Assembly: GCA_964632995.1 (NCBI GenBank)
Contig: CAZWDL010000020.1
Location: 1 to 64,000, forward strand
Direction: 5' to 3'
DNA length: 64,000 nt
Origin: CAZWDL01 sp964632995
GTDB taxonomy: Bacteria; Bacteroidota; Bacteroidia; Chitinophagales; Saprospiraceae
Position numbers and translations under genes: made by a program
Notes under the pieces: model-generated
Database searches by the model: none
What the model saw: only the letters and a program-made list of their open reading frames with translations
What the model was told of the DNA's origin: nothing
Shown here: positions 1-10,429 of the stretch, piece after piece
Layout: each line of letters opens with the position of its first letter
Numbering within the stretch: position 1 is the stretch's first letter

Positions 1-306
1 TCCCAAAGGTCGCTAACATTTGACGAACCGGAGGTGGCCACGGGCCTCTGCGTGAGACCTCCTGCAAGCAGGGTGCGCAAAGGGCAGCTATGCCGGCAGA
101 AAATGGCACGTAAAGATCGCAAAGCACACAGCAACGTTTTATAAATTATTTACCAGCGCACTAGAAGAGGTCGCATATATTCCACAGTTTCTCCTGATAT
201 GTGACCTCTCCGAGGTCCTAAAGCAGTTTAGAAAAAATTCGGGATGGCTCATGTTCAACTCCCGGAGTTTGAAGGTAGTTTTGTTTTTTGTGGGGATCAT
301 ATCCGC
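1..306. other. non-coding left edge
   Basis: I see no supportable gene here. The short open frames on both strands have no recognisable protein signature and one runs through the simple repeats further right. The stretch lies downstream of the leftward DUF4230 gene and may be the 3' flank of a gene outside the window. Confidence 0.4.
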
Positions 307-1018
<712 letters not shown>

Positions 1019-1057
1019 GTCATTACGGGTATTCCGTCCGGCCTTCTGGCTCTATGT

Positions 1058-1090
1058 AAAAAAGCTGCAGAAAATTTGCTCCTGCAGCTT
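1058..1090 (-). terminator. rho-independent terminator after the DUF3108 gene
   Basis: A 9-bp inverted repeat (AAGCTGCAG at 1062-1070 and CTGCAGCTT at 1082-1090) is followed, on the minus strand, by a run of T residues (1063 down to 1058). It lies between the DUF3108 gene and the DUF4230 gene, which suggests these two leftward genes are separate transcripts. Confidence 0.7.
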
Positions 1091-1207
1091 ACCCGGTAAT
1101 ACTTGGAATGACTACCGGACAAAAGGGCCGGCCCGTTGCCGGGCTAATTCCCTGAAACCTATTCTTGGGCTCGGCCTGCCGTCTGTTAAAGATCACCTCC
1201 GGCTTTC

Positions 1208-2077
1208 TTAATGCTTGGCTTCAAGATCATATCGCAGGCCGTCATATTCTTTCAGTACCGCTTTGATGGAACCGACGGACACCGGTGATTCGATCATTAG
1301 TGGAATGCGATTTTTGTCGTCGGAAACCCATACTTTCATTTCATCGCCTTCTTCGAAATACTGCCCCGATATGAGCTCCGGAGTGAATTCGATGACCCGG
1401 AATTTGCCCATACCGCGAATGCGCTTTTTATCATCTTTGCCTTTGTAACGCACCGCCAGGGGCCAGGTTTCTTCATCCATAAAGATCTTGACAGGAATCT
1501 GAGCGCCTTCCTCCATATTGTTGAAATCCAGGTTGCGCGCAAAATAGATGATCGACAGGATATCGTGCATGCAACCTTCGACGCTGTACTCTTTCAGTTC
1601 TGCTTTCTCCTTGCTGCGGCCGCGTAGCGACTTGGCCACATTGCGATTCTTGTCGAAGGTGATTTTGTCGTACAGGGTGTAGTTGCCTTCCTGTATATCA
1701 CGAATGGAAACACTGGGCAATAGCGTCTCTTTATCTATAAAGGTATTGTATTTATCTTCCACTTTATAGAACCATTCGTAGGAAGGGTAAGTTTTTCCCA
1801 CCACTGACAGGTGGTACTGCTTACCGGTGTCCTTCACCTCAAAAGTTACTTCACCAGCCGCGAGCCAGACAAAGTTCCAGTTGTAATAAATTTTGTAGAC
1901 AACTTTCTCCCCGGGCTGAAAAGCATGATTTTCGATCATACAACGCGAAGGCGGAGTGACGGAATCCAAGGCGGTAGCAGATTGAGCGATGCTGCCCGGT
2001 ATTTCAGGAGTGCCGGAAGCCATCAGAAGTACCCCGAGGGTCATCAATAGCCCGATTCTGCTCGTAATTGTTTTCAT
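1208..2077 (-). CDS. DUF3108 domain exported protein
   Basis: A 289-residue protein with an N-terminal signal peptide (IGLLMTLGVLLMASG) and a mature part matching DUF3108: 'FQPGEKVVYKIYYNW', 'AAGEVTFEV' and 'WFYKVEDKYNTFID'. The family is periplasmic, beta-rich and functionally undefined. The chosen Met gives a complete signal peptide, and this means the gene overlaps the 3' end of the upstream membrane-protein gene by 74 nt. Met12 (2044) would still leave a hydrophobic leader and shorten the overlap, so the start is not certain. The long overlap suggests translational coupling. Confidence 0.75.
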   Translation of the reverse strand: MKTITSRIGLLMTLGVLLMASGTPEIPGSIAQSATALDSVTPPSRCMIENHAFQPGEKVVYKIYYNWNFVWLAAGEVTFEVKDTGKQYHLSVVGKTYPSYEWFYKVEDKYNTFIDKETLLPSVSIRDIQEGNYTLYDKITFDKNRNVAKSLRGRSKEKAELKEYSVEGCMHDILSIIYFARNLDFNNMEEGAQIPVKIFMDEETWPLAVRYKGKDDKKRIRGMGKFRVIEFTPELISGQYFEEGDEMKVWVSDDKNRIPLMIESPVSVGSIKAVLKEYDGLRYDLEAKH

Positions 2078-3050
2078 AACTGAATGGTTTCAGTACATCT
2101 GTTTTGACGACGATTACTAGTCCAAGTAACGCCGGTATAAATAAATTTATTATAAAAAGACTTAGCGTGGCGGCCAGGATGCTGAACTCATTCGCATCGA
2201 AAACACCCCACACTAAAAGGGCGATTTCACCCCGGGCCAGCAATCCGAGCAGCGGGGGAAGAGGCACGCTGCTCTGTATAAAAAATATCGTCGCGATGCC
2301 CGCAAACGCTGCTTCCGCTGAGGGGGCAATGCCGAACAGATACAGCAGCAGATAATACTGCGTACTGTAGGTGGCATAACGCAAAGCAGCCAGTCCCAGG
2401 CCTTTCATCAGCGTTGGCCCGTCGAGGCTACGCAACTGCCTGCCCAGCTCCCGGAAACGCCGCAAAGCGGGGAGGCGCAGGATCCGCCGGCCGAGAGGCC
2501 GCAGGAAACTCAGGCCTGCCAGTAAAAGCAGCGGCAGTCCTATCATCAGCGGAAACCAATCGCCCGCCGCTTTCCAACCCTCCGGCCAGTAGTGCGCCGT
2601 AAAATAACCCAGCCCCAGGGCGCCGGCGCCCAGCAAGACGATGAGCTGGCACAGGTTGCTCATCACGGTAGCGCTCACCGCCTGCCATTTGTATGGCGCC
2701 GGCACGCGCAAAAGCCGGCCGCCATAATCGCCCAGCCGCTGCGGGGTGATGAGGGATAAGGTAACACCCGCCAGCACCCCTTCAAGGGACTGCCGGAAAG
2801 TGCTGCGAAAAAACGCTTTGGTAAAAACGCGCCATTTCAGCGTTTCCAATACCCAATTGACCCACATTAACAATAATATAACGAATGCCAGGGGCCAAAG
2901 TTGGCCCTGTATGCCGCTTCGGAAAGCATCCCATAGGGAGGCAGCGCTCTGCCGGGTACCGATTTCCTGATAGAGCGTAAGACCCAGCAAGACGACTACC
3001 CCTATTTTGAACAGCGCGTTCAACCAGCGGCTATACCGTTTCACAAACAA
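2004..3050 (-). CDS. flippase-like/lysylphosphatidylglycerol synthase TM-region protein
   Basis: A 348-residue polytopic inner-membrane protein. Multiple hydrophobic segments span the chain, with the family-typical 'GVTLSLITPQRLGDYGGRLLRVP' region around residue 95-115 and a late 'SVPLPPLLGLLARGEIALLVWG' segment. This fits the LPG_synthase_TM/UPF0104 (YbhN-like) family, whose members include lipid flippases; the substrate here is unknown. The last 25 or so residues, after the final membrane helix, look non-conserved and are encoded in the overlap with the DUF3108 gene. It starts 65 nt from the divergent ruvC gene. Confidence 0.75.
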   Translation of the reverse strand: MFVKRYSRWLNALFKIGVVVLLGLTLYQEIGTRQSAASLWDAFRSGIQGQLWPLAFVILLLMWVNWVLETLKWRVFTKAFFRSTFRQSLEGVLAGVTLSLITPQRLGDYGGRLLRVPAPYKWQAVSATVMSNLCQLIVLLGAGALGLGYFTAHYWPEGWKAAGDWFPLMIGLPLLLLAGLSFLRPLGRRILRLPALRRFRELGRQLRSLDGPTLMKGLGLAALRYATYSTQYYLLLYLFGIAPSAEAAFAGIATIFFIQSSVPLPPLLGLLARGEIALLVWGVFDANEFSILAATLSLFIINLFIPALLGLVIVVKTDVLKPFSYENNYEQNRAIDDPRGTSDGFRHS

Positions 3051-3115
3051 AATCTTTCAAAATATTTGTTTTGACCTGATAAAACCCTAATTTCACCCAA
3101 AGTGATAGAAAAGCA

Positions 3116-3676
3116 TTGAAAAAGCAAGCACCATACCGTCTTTTAGGAGTAGACCCGGGTACTAATGCACTCGGATACGCCATCGTGGAAGTGCGCGGCA
3201 AACAGTTGCTGCTGGCCGAGATCGGCGTCGTGCAGATGCAACACCTCAGCGAACAGCAACTTAAGCTCAAGCACATTTTCGAACGCCTCATTTCGATCAT
3301 CGACATTCACCGGCCCAGGGAAATGGCGATCGAAGCCCCCTTTTACGGCAAAAATGTCCAGTCTATGCTCAAACTCGGCCGCGCCCAGGGCGTCGCTATG
3401 GCCGCCGGCATCACACAAGGGCTGGATATTACGGAATACTCCCCCAGAAAGATCAAGCAATCCGTCACGGGAAGAGGGAATGCCTCAAAAGAACAGGTAG
3501 CCGCCATGCTTACCCAGATCCTCGGGATCGACCTCAGCCATCACACTCTCGACGCCACCGATGCCCTCGGCGCCGCCATCTGCCACTATTATCAGAGCCA
3601 GAGCCCCCTGCCCGGCGGCAAACGCTACAACGACTGGTCCTCCTTTCTCAAAGACAACCCCAATCGTCTGCGGTAG
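3116..3676 (+). CDS. ruvC: crossover junction endodeoxyribonuclease RuvC
   Basis: RuvC resolves Holliday junctions with RuvAB during recombination. The 186-residue protein shows the RNase H-like fold signature GVDPGTNALGYA and all four acidic catalytic residues at family positions: Asp13, Glu73 (IEAPFYG) and Asp146/Asp149 (DATDALG). The length is normal. The start is a TTG codon at 3116: the frame is open only from a TAA at about 3080, and there is no ATG or GTG before the conserved core, so the non-ATG start is forced. It is divergent from the membrane-protein gene and convergent with the HIT gene. Confidence 0.95.
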   Translation: MKKQAPYRLLGVDPGTNALGYAIVEVRGKQLLLAEIGVVQMQHLSEQQLKLKHIFERLISIIDIHRPREMAIEAPFYGKNVQSMLKLGRAQGVAMAAGITQGLDITEYSPRKIKQSVTGRGNASKEQVAAMLTQILGIDLSHHTLDATDALGAAICHYYQSQSPLPGGKRYNDWSSFLKDNPNRLR

Positions 3677-3704
3677 CTGTTTTCGGTACTGTGCTTACCG
3701 GTTC

Positions 3705-4106
3705 TTATTCTCCTTGGTAGTTTTTGCGAATCGCCTCCGCCGTCCCGGCGAGTTCTTCCTGTGAAGGCGACAGTTTAGGGCGGGAAAAAGACATGTCTTC
3801 AATCGAATTGATGGGGATCAGATGAACGTGGGCGTGGGGGACTTCCAGCCCCACCACGGCCACGCCGATGCGTTCGCAGGACACCGTAGCTTCAACAGCT
3901 TTGGCCACTCCTTTGGCGAACGTCATCAAACCGGCAAGCAAGTCATCGTCTATGTCGAAGATATAGTCGATTTCTTTTTTGGGGATAACCAGCGTATGCC
4001 CTTCGGTTAGCGGCTGTATATCCAGGAAGGCCAGGTAGTCCTCCGTTTCCGCAATTTTGTGACTGGGAATCTCTCCGTTAACGATCTTGGTGAAAATACT
4101 GGCCAT
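3705..4106 (-). CDS. HIT family nucleotide-binding hydrolase
   Basis: A 133-residue histidine-triad protein. The catalytic HxHxH motif is complete (His91, His93, His95 in VPHAHVHLIP) and the N-terminus IFTKIVNGEIPSHKI is typical of the HINT/HIT branch, which hydrolyses nucleoside phosphoramidates and related dinucleotides. It lies 35 nt downstream of greA in the same direction, so the two are probably one operon, a common pairing in Bacteroidota. Confidence 0.92.
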   Translation of the reverse strand: MASIFTKIVNGEIPSHKIAETEDYLAFLDIQPLTEGHTLVIPKKEIDYIFDIDDDLLAGLMTFAKGVAKAVEATVSCERIGVAVVGLEVPHAHVHLIPINSIEDMSFSRPKLSPSQEELAGTAEAIRKNYQGE

Positions 4107-4141
4107 AATAATGAATTGCTTGCGCGGTTATTACTTGTTTG

Positions 4142-4615
4142 TTACAGTGAAATATCGACGATCTCAAATTCGATATTGCCGCGGGGCGTCTCGACGACGG
4201 CGGTATCTCCTACCGCTTTACCGAGCAGGCCTTTCCCCATCGGAGAACTCACCGAAATCTTTTTGGCTTTAAGATCGGCTTCTGATTCTGAAACCAGCTG
4301 ATAGGTCATTTGTTTGCCCGATTTCTTGTTTTTGATTTTCACCTTGGCGAGTACAGTCACCTTCGACGAGTCGAGCTGGCTGGCGTCCACCAGGCGGGCG
4401 TTGGCCAGTGTTTTTTCCAGCTCGTTGATCTTCATCTCCAGCAAGCCCTGGGCATCCTTGGCCGCGTCGTATTCGGCGTTTTCCGATAAGTCGCCCTTTT
4501 CGCGGGCCTCGGCAATGGCCTCCGCCACCTCTTTTCTACCGGTGGTCTTCAGCTCGTCTAATTCGGCTCTCAGCCTTTCATAGCCCTCTTTGGTCAAATA
4601 ATTAAATCCAGCCAT
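4142..4615 (-). CDS. greA: transcription elongation factor GreA
   Basis: GreA rescues backtracked RNA polymerase by stimulating transcript cleavage. The 157-residue protein has the N-terminal coiled coil (ELDELKTTGRKEVAEAIAEA) with the acidic tip region GDLSENAEYDAAKD, and a C-terminal FKBP-like domain ending SSPMGKGLLGKAVGD. The start at 4615 gives MAGFNYLTKEGYERL, which matches the family; an open frame extends 34 codons further upstream but that part is not conserved. It heads an operon with the HIT gene. Confidence 0.96.
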   Translation of the reverse strand: MAGFNYLTKEGYERLRAELDELKTTGRKEVAEAIAEAREKGDLSENAEYDAAKDAQGLLEMKINELEKTLANARLVDASQLDSSKVTVLAKVKIKNKKSGKQMTYQLVSESEADLKAKKISVSSPMGKGLLGKAVGDTAVVETPRGNIEFEIVDISL

Positions 4616-5103
4616 AAATAAAGTTTTTTCTATTAAATAATTTTGTCGCCATGCCCCCCATCCAAGCAGGTGCTTGGTAGCTAACCAGACCCCAAAATTG
4701 AATTGGTAATTTAGCAATGGCGGCTACATTCCCTAGGGAAGCTCCCCAGTGGAACATCACCGTTACCTAACGGAAGATCACTGTCGCTGATCAAGAGAAA
4801 AGGCGAATTTTTTTTCAAAATCTTTCCGGTCTAATATAAGTCAAAAACGTTTCCACCATCCTTGATGGAAACGTTTTCCCCTTTATCGAATTACAAATAT
4901 AACTAAAATGCGGTTAATGTGCTGAGGTTGAAGCCGTTCAAATTTCGGCTTCACGCTCGTCAGCATTGTACTCTTGCTAATTATCAGAAGCCGGGCGTCT
5001 TCTTCCTATCCGAACCTGTGGCAAAATAATTTTTTAATAAACAACATAAAGGAGCGCTAAGTTCCTTTCATTTTGAGTCTTTGATTTTTTTGGTGTAGAC
5101 AAT
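4616..5103. other. gap upstream of greA
   Basis: I find no gene here. The stretch contains small inverted repeats (for example CCGTTA/TAACGG near 4758-4771) and the larger hairpin at 4844-4877. It is the 5' flank of greA on the minus strand, so greA promoter elements should be here, but I see no clean TAnnTTTG box. Confidence 0.4.
4844..4877 (-). terminator. rho-independent terminator-like hairpin
   Basis: Arms AAAACGTTTCCA (4844-4855) and TGGAAACGTTTT (4866-4877) are a perfect 12-bp inverted repeat with a 10-nt loop. Read on the minus strand the second arm ends in TTTTTGACTT, giving a short U-tract. It would end leftward transcription from the PorV-like operon before greA. Confidence 0.55.
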
Positions 5104-5290
5104 TTACCTGACCATCATAACTTTTTTGACAAAAGCCCGCTGCCCTTTTTCAATCCACAGATAATAGCTTCCGGAGGGTTGATGTAGCTGGATGCGGTTG
5201 CCATTGACTACTCCCTGGGCTGTGATTCGCCCCAATTGATCAATTATCCGGTAGTTGGCCTGATCCAGGTCTTCCCCCTGAAGGCATCCA
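5104..5290 (-). pseudogene. orphan T9SS type A sorting-domain remnant
   Basis: The minus-strand frame ending at 5104 encodes about 60 residues that look like the end of a T9SS C-terminal sorting domain: NYRIIDQLGRITAQG, then 'RIQLHQPSGSYYLWIEKGQ' and a final VKKVMMVR. No cargo protein precedes it: the same frame upstream runs antisense to nothing but out of frame through the PorV-like gene. It is best read as the last fragment of a lost secreted-protein gene. It could in principle be reached by a frameshift from the PorV-like gene, but I see no evidence for that. Confidence 0.6.
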
Positions 5291-5302
5291 GCATCCAGCC
5301 CC

Positions 5303-6355
5303 CTACAAGTTAATCCGCACACTAACATTATGCGTCCCCTGCCAGATTTTGGTCGCGCGATAGGCGTAGTCGATACCCAGTCGCAGGTCTTTGTTTTCGC
5401 GGCTGATGGGCACGTCCAGCGAGGCGCCGGCGCTGAGGCCGGTGTAGACGGGCGCCTGCGCTTCGGGGAAATCACCGACATCGAGTTTGTAGCCGGCGCG
5501 CAGCATGAACATTTCGTTAAGGGCGTATTCCACTCCACCGCCGATCTGATCGCGGGAGAAGGAATGGGAGGTGAAATTGCCGAGCGCTGTCACCCGGTTC
5601 TTGTCGCCGATGAGGAAATCGTACGAGACGCCGATATTGAGCATAGAGGGCAGCTCGAAGGAAGCTGAGCGCTGTTCGAGGGTCAATTCGTAATTGCCGC
5701 CCGGAATATTTACGGGAGTAGCGAGGCCTTCGCCGGAGAACTTCATGCGGGTGCCGATGTTGCGCAGGGCGATGCCGAACTTGAAGTTGTCCTGCTCTCC
5801 GGTCACGTACTGCACCCCGGCGTCGACCGCGAAGCCGAAAGCGGAAAGGTTGCTGATCGACTGGGAGACGGCGCGCAAAGCAAAGCCCACCGAAATTTTA
5901 TTCTCAAAAGTATAGGCGTAGCCGATACCCAGGTTGAAGAAGCTGGGTGAAAAGGTAGCACCGGTGCCCTCCGGCTGATCGACGGTCGTCTCCCGGATAT
6001 CTCCAAAATCGAGGGCCATCAGGCTGATGCCGAGCGCGCCGTTTTTGCCCATCTTGGTAGCGACACCGAGTGCGTTCATCCCCAGGTCGGCACCCTGCAG
6101 GTAGATGGCGTGACCGACCTGCACCTCCAACTTGTTGATGCGGGAAAGACCGGCCACGTTGAGGCGCATCGCCTCCACCCCCCGCACCATAGACACCGGC
6201 ATAGAATGCAGCCCGGCGCTGCGCGCCCAGGGATTCATGAGCAGTTCGTAAGCGCCCGCTTCGCCCTGCCGGTCGGGGTTGCCGGCGTAAAGGGAGGCGA
6301 GCGGCAGTAAGAAAACCGCGGTGAGCAGGGAGAGTCTGGTATATAAATGCTTCAT
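5303..6355 (-). CDS. PorV/PorQ family outer-membrane protein
   Basis: A 350-residue outer-membrane beta-barrel with a signal peptide ending SLYAGN. The N-terminal 'GAYELLMNPWARSAGLHSM' and 'GVEAMRLNVAGLSRI' segments and the repeated amphipathic strands are typical of the PorV/PorQ family, which act as shuttle or attachment partners in type IX secretion. It is the last gene of a leftward set with a T9SS-targeted surface protein (gap 93 nt) and a TonB-dependent receptor. By position it may be a dedicated PorV paralogue for that cargo. It could instead be a general PorQ-type component. Confidence 0.8.
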   Translation of the reverse strand: MKHLYTRLSLLTAVFLLPLASLYAGNPDRQGEAGAYELLMNPWARSAGLHSMPVSMVRGVEAMRLNVAGLSRINKLEVQVGHAIYLQGADLGMNALGVATKMGKNGALGISLMALDFGDIRETTVDQPEGTGATFSPSFFNLGIGYAYTFENKISVGFALRAVSQSISNLSAFGFAVDAGVQYVTGEQDNFKFGIALRNIGTRMKFSGEGLATPVNIPGGNYELTLEQRSASFELPSMLNIGVSYDFLIGDKNRVTALGNFTSHSFSRDQIGGGVEYALNEMFMLRAGYKLDVGDFPEAQAPVYTGLSAGASLDVPISRENKDLRLGIDYAYRATKIWQGTHNVSVRINL

Positions 6356-6448
6356 AAGAATGATCGTATGGCGGCAGACAGGAAGCCGCTTTTGCCGAAA
6401 GGCCCTTTCGCGGCCTCCTGTCTGCCGTTGTTTTTAATCAAATCAATA

Positions 6449-9400
6449 TTACAAACCGGAAGGATCGAACTTCCGGTTGACGCCGAACCACTTGATGGTG
6501 CGCTCGCCCATACCTTCCGCTGCAACGTGAATCAGATAGACCCCGCTGCCGATGGGGATGCCCCTATTATTTCTCAGGTCCCATTCCAGGTCGGGCAATA
6601 TTTGCTGCTGATTCACGGCGCGGTTGACGCCTTCGGGCGTGATGCCTGTCTCGTCGCGCTCGTAACGGCGTATAAATTTGCCGTCGAGCGAATAGATGGT
6701 GATCGTCGCCTTGGCCGGCAGGTTGGTGATCTTAACCGTGTTGGTGAACTGCGAGGTTTCGTACTCCGAAAACCCGAAGTAAGGGTTGGGGACGACATTA
6801 ATCATATCCAGCGCCGTTTCCACTCCGGAAGGCGTCAGCTCGCTGGCCTGCTTGTTCTCCAGTTTGAAACGATAGGTGGGATAGCCTTCGAAGGCCCCCG
6901 TACCTTTGGCTACCTGATAGGGATTGTCAACCCGTACTTTCAGGATAACATCCTCAGGGATGAGCCCCTCCTGATAAGAGCGCATCTCCTGTCCCGGCAG
7001 CAACAGCGGCAGAGCGGCCCAGGTGATATCCTGAATGGCCGATACCTTGCGCAGCGGCACCGGCGTAGGTTGCAGCAATTGACGTAGCTCCTGACAGCCG
7101 TCGTAAGGCTGATTGGTGACGTACATGAAGTGCTGCCCGCCGGCCAGGTAGGAATAGATATTGATGTTGCCTCCGGTATTGAGCAGCAGCTGTGAGGAGG
7201 GATTGAACATCATATCGTTACCGATGGGCCCGTTTTGATAGGACTCGGGGAAGAAATCACCGTTGTAGGTCGAGTTTTCTCCAAAAAAGATATTCAGCCG
7301 CTGACCGGTTTCCACATTGATGGCATAGCCGGGGAACCAGCCCATACCCTTCCCGGGATCTTCCTGGTCGATATCGGGCAGACCGTCGCCGTCATTATCA
7401 TTTTTAGTGACATTAGGGTGGTCGCGCAGATCGAAGTGCTTGCGTTCGCCCTCGGCGAAGAAGCCGGACTCCTCGTAATAACGGTTGGCGGTTTCGATAA
7501 CCACACAGCGGCTCCACTTCGACTTATCGGAGGTCAGTACTACATCGATGTTCTGGGCCGACTGCAGGCGGGTGCGGATGCGCACTACGTTGCTGCCCGA
7601 CAGGTCGGTCCAGGCCGGCGTGATGTAGGGAATCAGCGGCTGATCCGCTCGTACGCGCCAATTGCACAGGTAATAAGGCACGAAGTACCCGGGACCGATA
7701 TTGGTCAGTGCTTGCGTAGGATCGATATTGACATCCTCTTCCGCCGGCCCGGTAGCTACATAATCGAAGATGAATTCATCGAGAAAGGTAATACCGGCGG
7801 AAAAGCCGTCGGGGACGCCCGAAAACCAAGGCTCGGCATCCGGGTTGAGGTATTCTTCTTCATAGCCGATAGCGCCGTTGCTGTCATCGGCGCGGTCCCC
7901 CACATCATCGGTTTGGGCGATGGCCAGCGAGAAGCCGTAGTCGCGGATGATCTGTTCGTTGAGCCGTTCTATGCTGCGATCGGCGAAAATGACCGGTGCG
8001 GTGGGGTCGCTGAGGTTGCGTAGCTCCCAGCGCACGTTGTCGTCGAGATCGCCGTTACTCATATCTTCGTCGACGAAGGTAAGTTCAAACTCCCCGTCTA
8101 TCACATCGAGCGGGTTAAAGACTTTTACATCGATGGGGCCCCGGCCCGGACGATAGACCAACTCGCCGTTGAAGTCACCGCTGATGACGGCCTCCCGGCT
8201 CTCTTGCGAAAGATCGACGAAGTTTCCCCCGGCGCCTATGCCGTCGATACGGGTGACGATGGCGCCGTCGCCAAACTCGGCATTCAGGCTGCGATCGACA
8301 ATGGGCCGGGGAATGACGGTGTAGAATGGATTAGTGCCGTCGCCGATATTGCGGCGGCCTTCCAGGTAGGGGCGTCGTTGCCCAACCTTGTCATCCGGGT
8401 CGTATTCCTCGTATTCATTGTGGGCGTAAGCAATAGCAGTAAAGTAATATTTTTTGTGGTTGATCAGCCGGGGATCATCGCTGGCGAAAGCATCGCTGCT
8501 GATCCGGAAGGTATGCCGGATGCCCTGGTTCTGGCCGTCGACCTGTAGAACGGGCGTGAAAAATTCTTCGTCGAGGGGGCTTTCGATAGACTGCCAGTTG
8601 AAAATCTTCTCGATACTGTTTTTAAGGTCCACCTGATAGATGAGGCGGGCCTCGTCGGGGTTGTTGAGGTCGGCCAGGGTGACATTCGGGCCGGCGAGCT
8701 GATACAGTTTGTAGCCTTCAAATCGGTAGAGACTATCGGGCTCGCCCGCAGGGATTTGCAACCCGCGCTGGGCGTAGCCTTCAAAGGCGTTGTTGGAGGT
8801 GATGCTGTCATTGGTGAAAACGGCGATGACCTCGCGATCGAGCTCGACGAAGTCAACGTCGGGCGCATCGGGGCCGTCGGTGATCTCGAAGCAGTTGTCG
8901 AACAGCGCCTGCGCAATATCGTCCGCTTCCTGCAGGGTGCGAATGCTCGGGCAAGGATAATCCTGATCGGCTACCCAAACAACACCGATGATCAGCTCAT
9001 TGACAGCCCCCGGATCGAGGCGGAAAGGGCCTGAGGCCTGTATGGTGCGGCGATCGCCAAAGGGAAGCGCCTCCGTACACATGGACCAGCCGTCGGTATC
9101 GTCGGGCGGGTCGGTGAAGGCGTAACTGACGGGGTCGCCGTCCTGGTAAGCATCATCACCAAAGGTGAAGGGACTGCCGTCCCGCCAGGACCCCGACAGG
9201 TAGTTGTAGTATTCCTGGGCGTTATTGGGATCGGTAGTCCCCGGAGGAGGTGATCCTACCCCGCCGTTATTATAATAAGTAAAGGAAGACATGCCGATTT
9301 CTTCAAAGTTCTCATTGAGGGGGCCACGAAAGTAATCGACACCCAGGATGGGCACGCGGTCGCAGTAGGTCGCAATGCCTTGATCGCAAACACATCCCGA

Positions 9401-10429
9401 CTGCCCGTCCAGGGCATCTTCATTGTACACGTAAGCCAGGTTTCGGGAGGTATCGCTACCTACGTAATCATCAGAGAAACAGCCCAGGTCGGGATCCACC
9501 CACATGGCGAAGAAGGTGGAGTCAATACTTTCAATGGCGCGGTTGATGAGCTTATAGCGCTGAAAGGTCATGTCATTGATCTCATCATTGGTAGCGTAGG
9601 AGAAAGCCTGCACCTGCACTTCCATTTGAATGGGATCGGCCATCGACTGGGCGTGGATATTGCCGTTGTCATTGTAGATCCAGAAAACCATCTCGTCGGG
9701 ATACTGCGGCGCCTCACATCCGCGCACTTCGATCACCGGATAATCGCCGAGGTCGGGATTGTAGAGGCCGTCCCCGTCCTGATCGTAAAACCCGGCCAGT
9801 CCCTGACTGGTATTGGGCAGTTCGAACTGATGTATATCGAAAAAGAACTCGTTACCCCGGGCCGGCCAGCCGCGAACGTTTATCGGAATATCTTCCGGCT
9901 GGTAGGGTCGTCCTTCCGCCTTCGCCTGTTCGAAGTTGCGCAGGTGTTCGTCAATTTCTTCACCGAAGACGGGAAAGAACTTGTCCCACTTGGCGCAGAT
10001 CTCCTGCTCGGTCTGTCCGTCGTCGGGATCCAGCGGGCCGGGCCAGTAGTCAAAGTCGCCACTGGAACGACCGTATTGCTGCGCGGCCACCTTAAGATTG
10101 CCGGCGGGATCGACGCCACCGAGCCAGACGGCGCCGGCGAAGATGGAAGAAACTTCTTCCTGGCCGGGGGGCGCTTTGGGAACGATATAGCGGCCGTTGT
10201 TGCCGTCCCACCATACGTCGCCGCCGCCCAGCAGGCGGGCGCGAACATTGTTGAGGCTCATATCGTACTGGGAGGTGGAGTTGTCACAGTTTTCGCGAAA
10301 ATTGATTGTCGCGTTCTGGTTGCGCACTTCCTGGCGCTCCCTGGCGAGTTTGGGGTTGATGTGGGCCTGGGCGGCCGTCGTCAGCCCCAGCGCCAGCAAA
10401 AAGCAGCACAGAGATCGGAAGGTGGACAT
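6449..10429 (-). CDS. large T9SS-targeted surface protein
   Basis: A protein of about 1326 residues with a Sec signal peptide (MSTFRSLCCFLLALGLTTAAQA) and a C-terminal T9SS-type region from about residue 1205: 'INVVPNPYFGFSEYE', 'VKITNLPAKATITIYSLDG' and 'IPIGSGVYLIHV'. The middle is beta-rich with Asp-rich calcium-binding-like loops (DQDGDGLYNPDLGDYP near residue 225, NDNDGDGLPDIDQEDPG near 1015). I recognise no enzymatic domain; this architecture is widespread but undefined in Bacteroidota. The start at 10429 is preferred because it begins the signal peptide; an ATG 30 nt upstream is possible. It sits between a TonB-dependent receptor and a PorV/PorQ protein, so a cell-surface role with the receptor is likely. 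Confidence 0.78.
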   Translation of the reverse strand: MSTFRSLCCFLLALGLTTAAQAHINPKLARERQEVRNQNATINFRENCDNSTSQYDMSLNNVRARLLGGGDVWWDGNNGRYIVPKAPPGQEEVSSIFAGAVWLGGVDPAGNLKVAAQQYGRSSGDFDYWPGPLDPDDGQTEQEICAKWDKFFPVFGEEIDEHLRNFEQAKAEGRPYQPEDIPINVRGWPARGNEFFFDIHQFELPNTSQGLAGFYDQDGDGLYNPDLGDYPVIEVRGCEAPQYPDEMVFWIYNDNGNIHAQSMADPIQMEVQVQAFSYATNDEINDMTFQRYKLINRAIESIDSTFFAMWVDPDLGCFSDDYVGSDTSRNLAYVYNEDALDGQSGCVCDQGIATYCDRVPILGVDYFRGPLNENFEEIGMSSFTYYNNGGVGSPPPGTTDPNNAQEYYNYLSGSWRDGSPFTFGDDAYQDGDPVSYAFTDPPDDTDGWSMCTEALPFGDRRTIQASGPFRLDPGAVNELIIGVVWVADQDYPCPSIRTLQEADDIAQALFDNCFEITDGPDAPDVDFVELDREVIAVFTNDSITSNNAFEGYAQRGLQIPAGEPDSLYRFEGYKLYQLAGPNVTLADLNNPDEARLIYQVDLKNSIEKIFNWQSIESPLDEEFFTPVLQVDGQNQGIRHTFRISSDAFASDDPRLINHKKYYFTAIAYAHNEYEEYDPDDKVGQRRPYLEGRRNIGDGTNPFYTVIPRPIVDRSLNAEFGDGAIVTRIDGIGAGGNFVDLSQESREAVISGDFNGELVYRPGRGPIDVKVFNPLDVIDGEFELTFVDEDMSNGDLDDNVRWELRNLSDPTAPVIFADRSIERLNEQIIRDYGFSLAIAQTDDVGDRADDSNGAIGYEEEYLNPDAEPWFSGVPDGFSAGITFLDEFIFDYVATGPAEEDVNIDPTQALTNIGPGYFVPYYLCNWRVRADQPLIPYITPAWTDLSGSNVVRIRTRLQSAQNIDVVLTSDKSKWSRCVVIETANRYYEESGFFAEGERKHFDLRDHPNVTKNDNDGDGLPDIDQEDPGKGMGWFPGYAINVETGQRLNIFFGENSTYNGDFFPESYQNGPIGNDMMFNPSSQLLLNTGGNINIYSYLAGGQHFMYVTNQPYDGCQELRQLLQPTPVPLRKVSAIQDITWAALPLLLPGQEMRSYQEGLIPEDVILKVRVDNPYQVAKGTGAFEGYPTYRFKLENKQASELTPSGVETALDMINVVPNPYFGFSEYETSQFTNTVKITNLPAKATITIYSLDGKFIRRYERDETGITPEGVNRAVNQQQILPDLEWDLRNNRGIPIGSGVYLIHVAAEGMGERTIKWFGVNRKFDPSGL

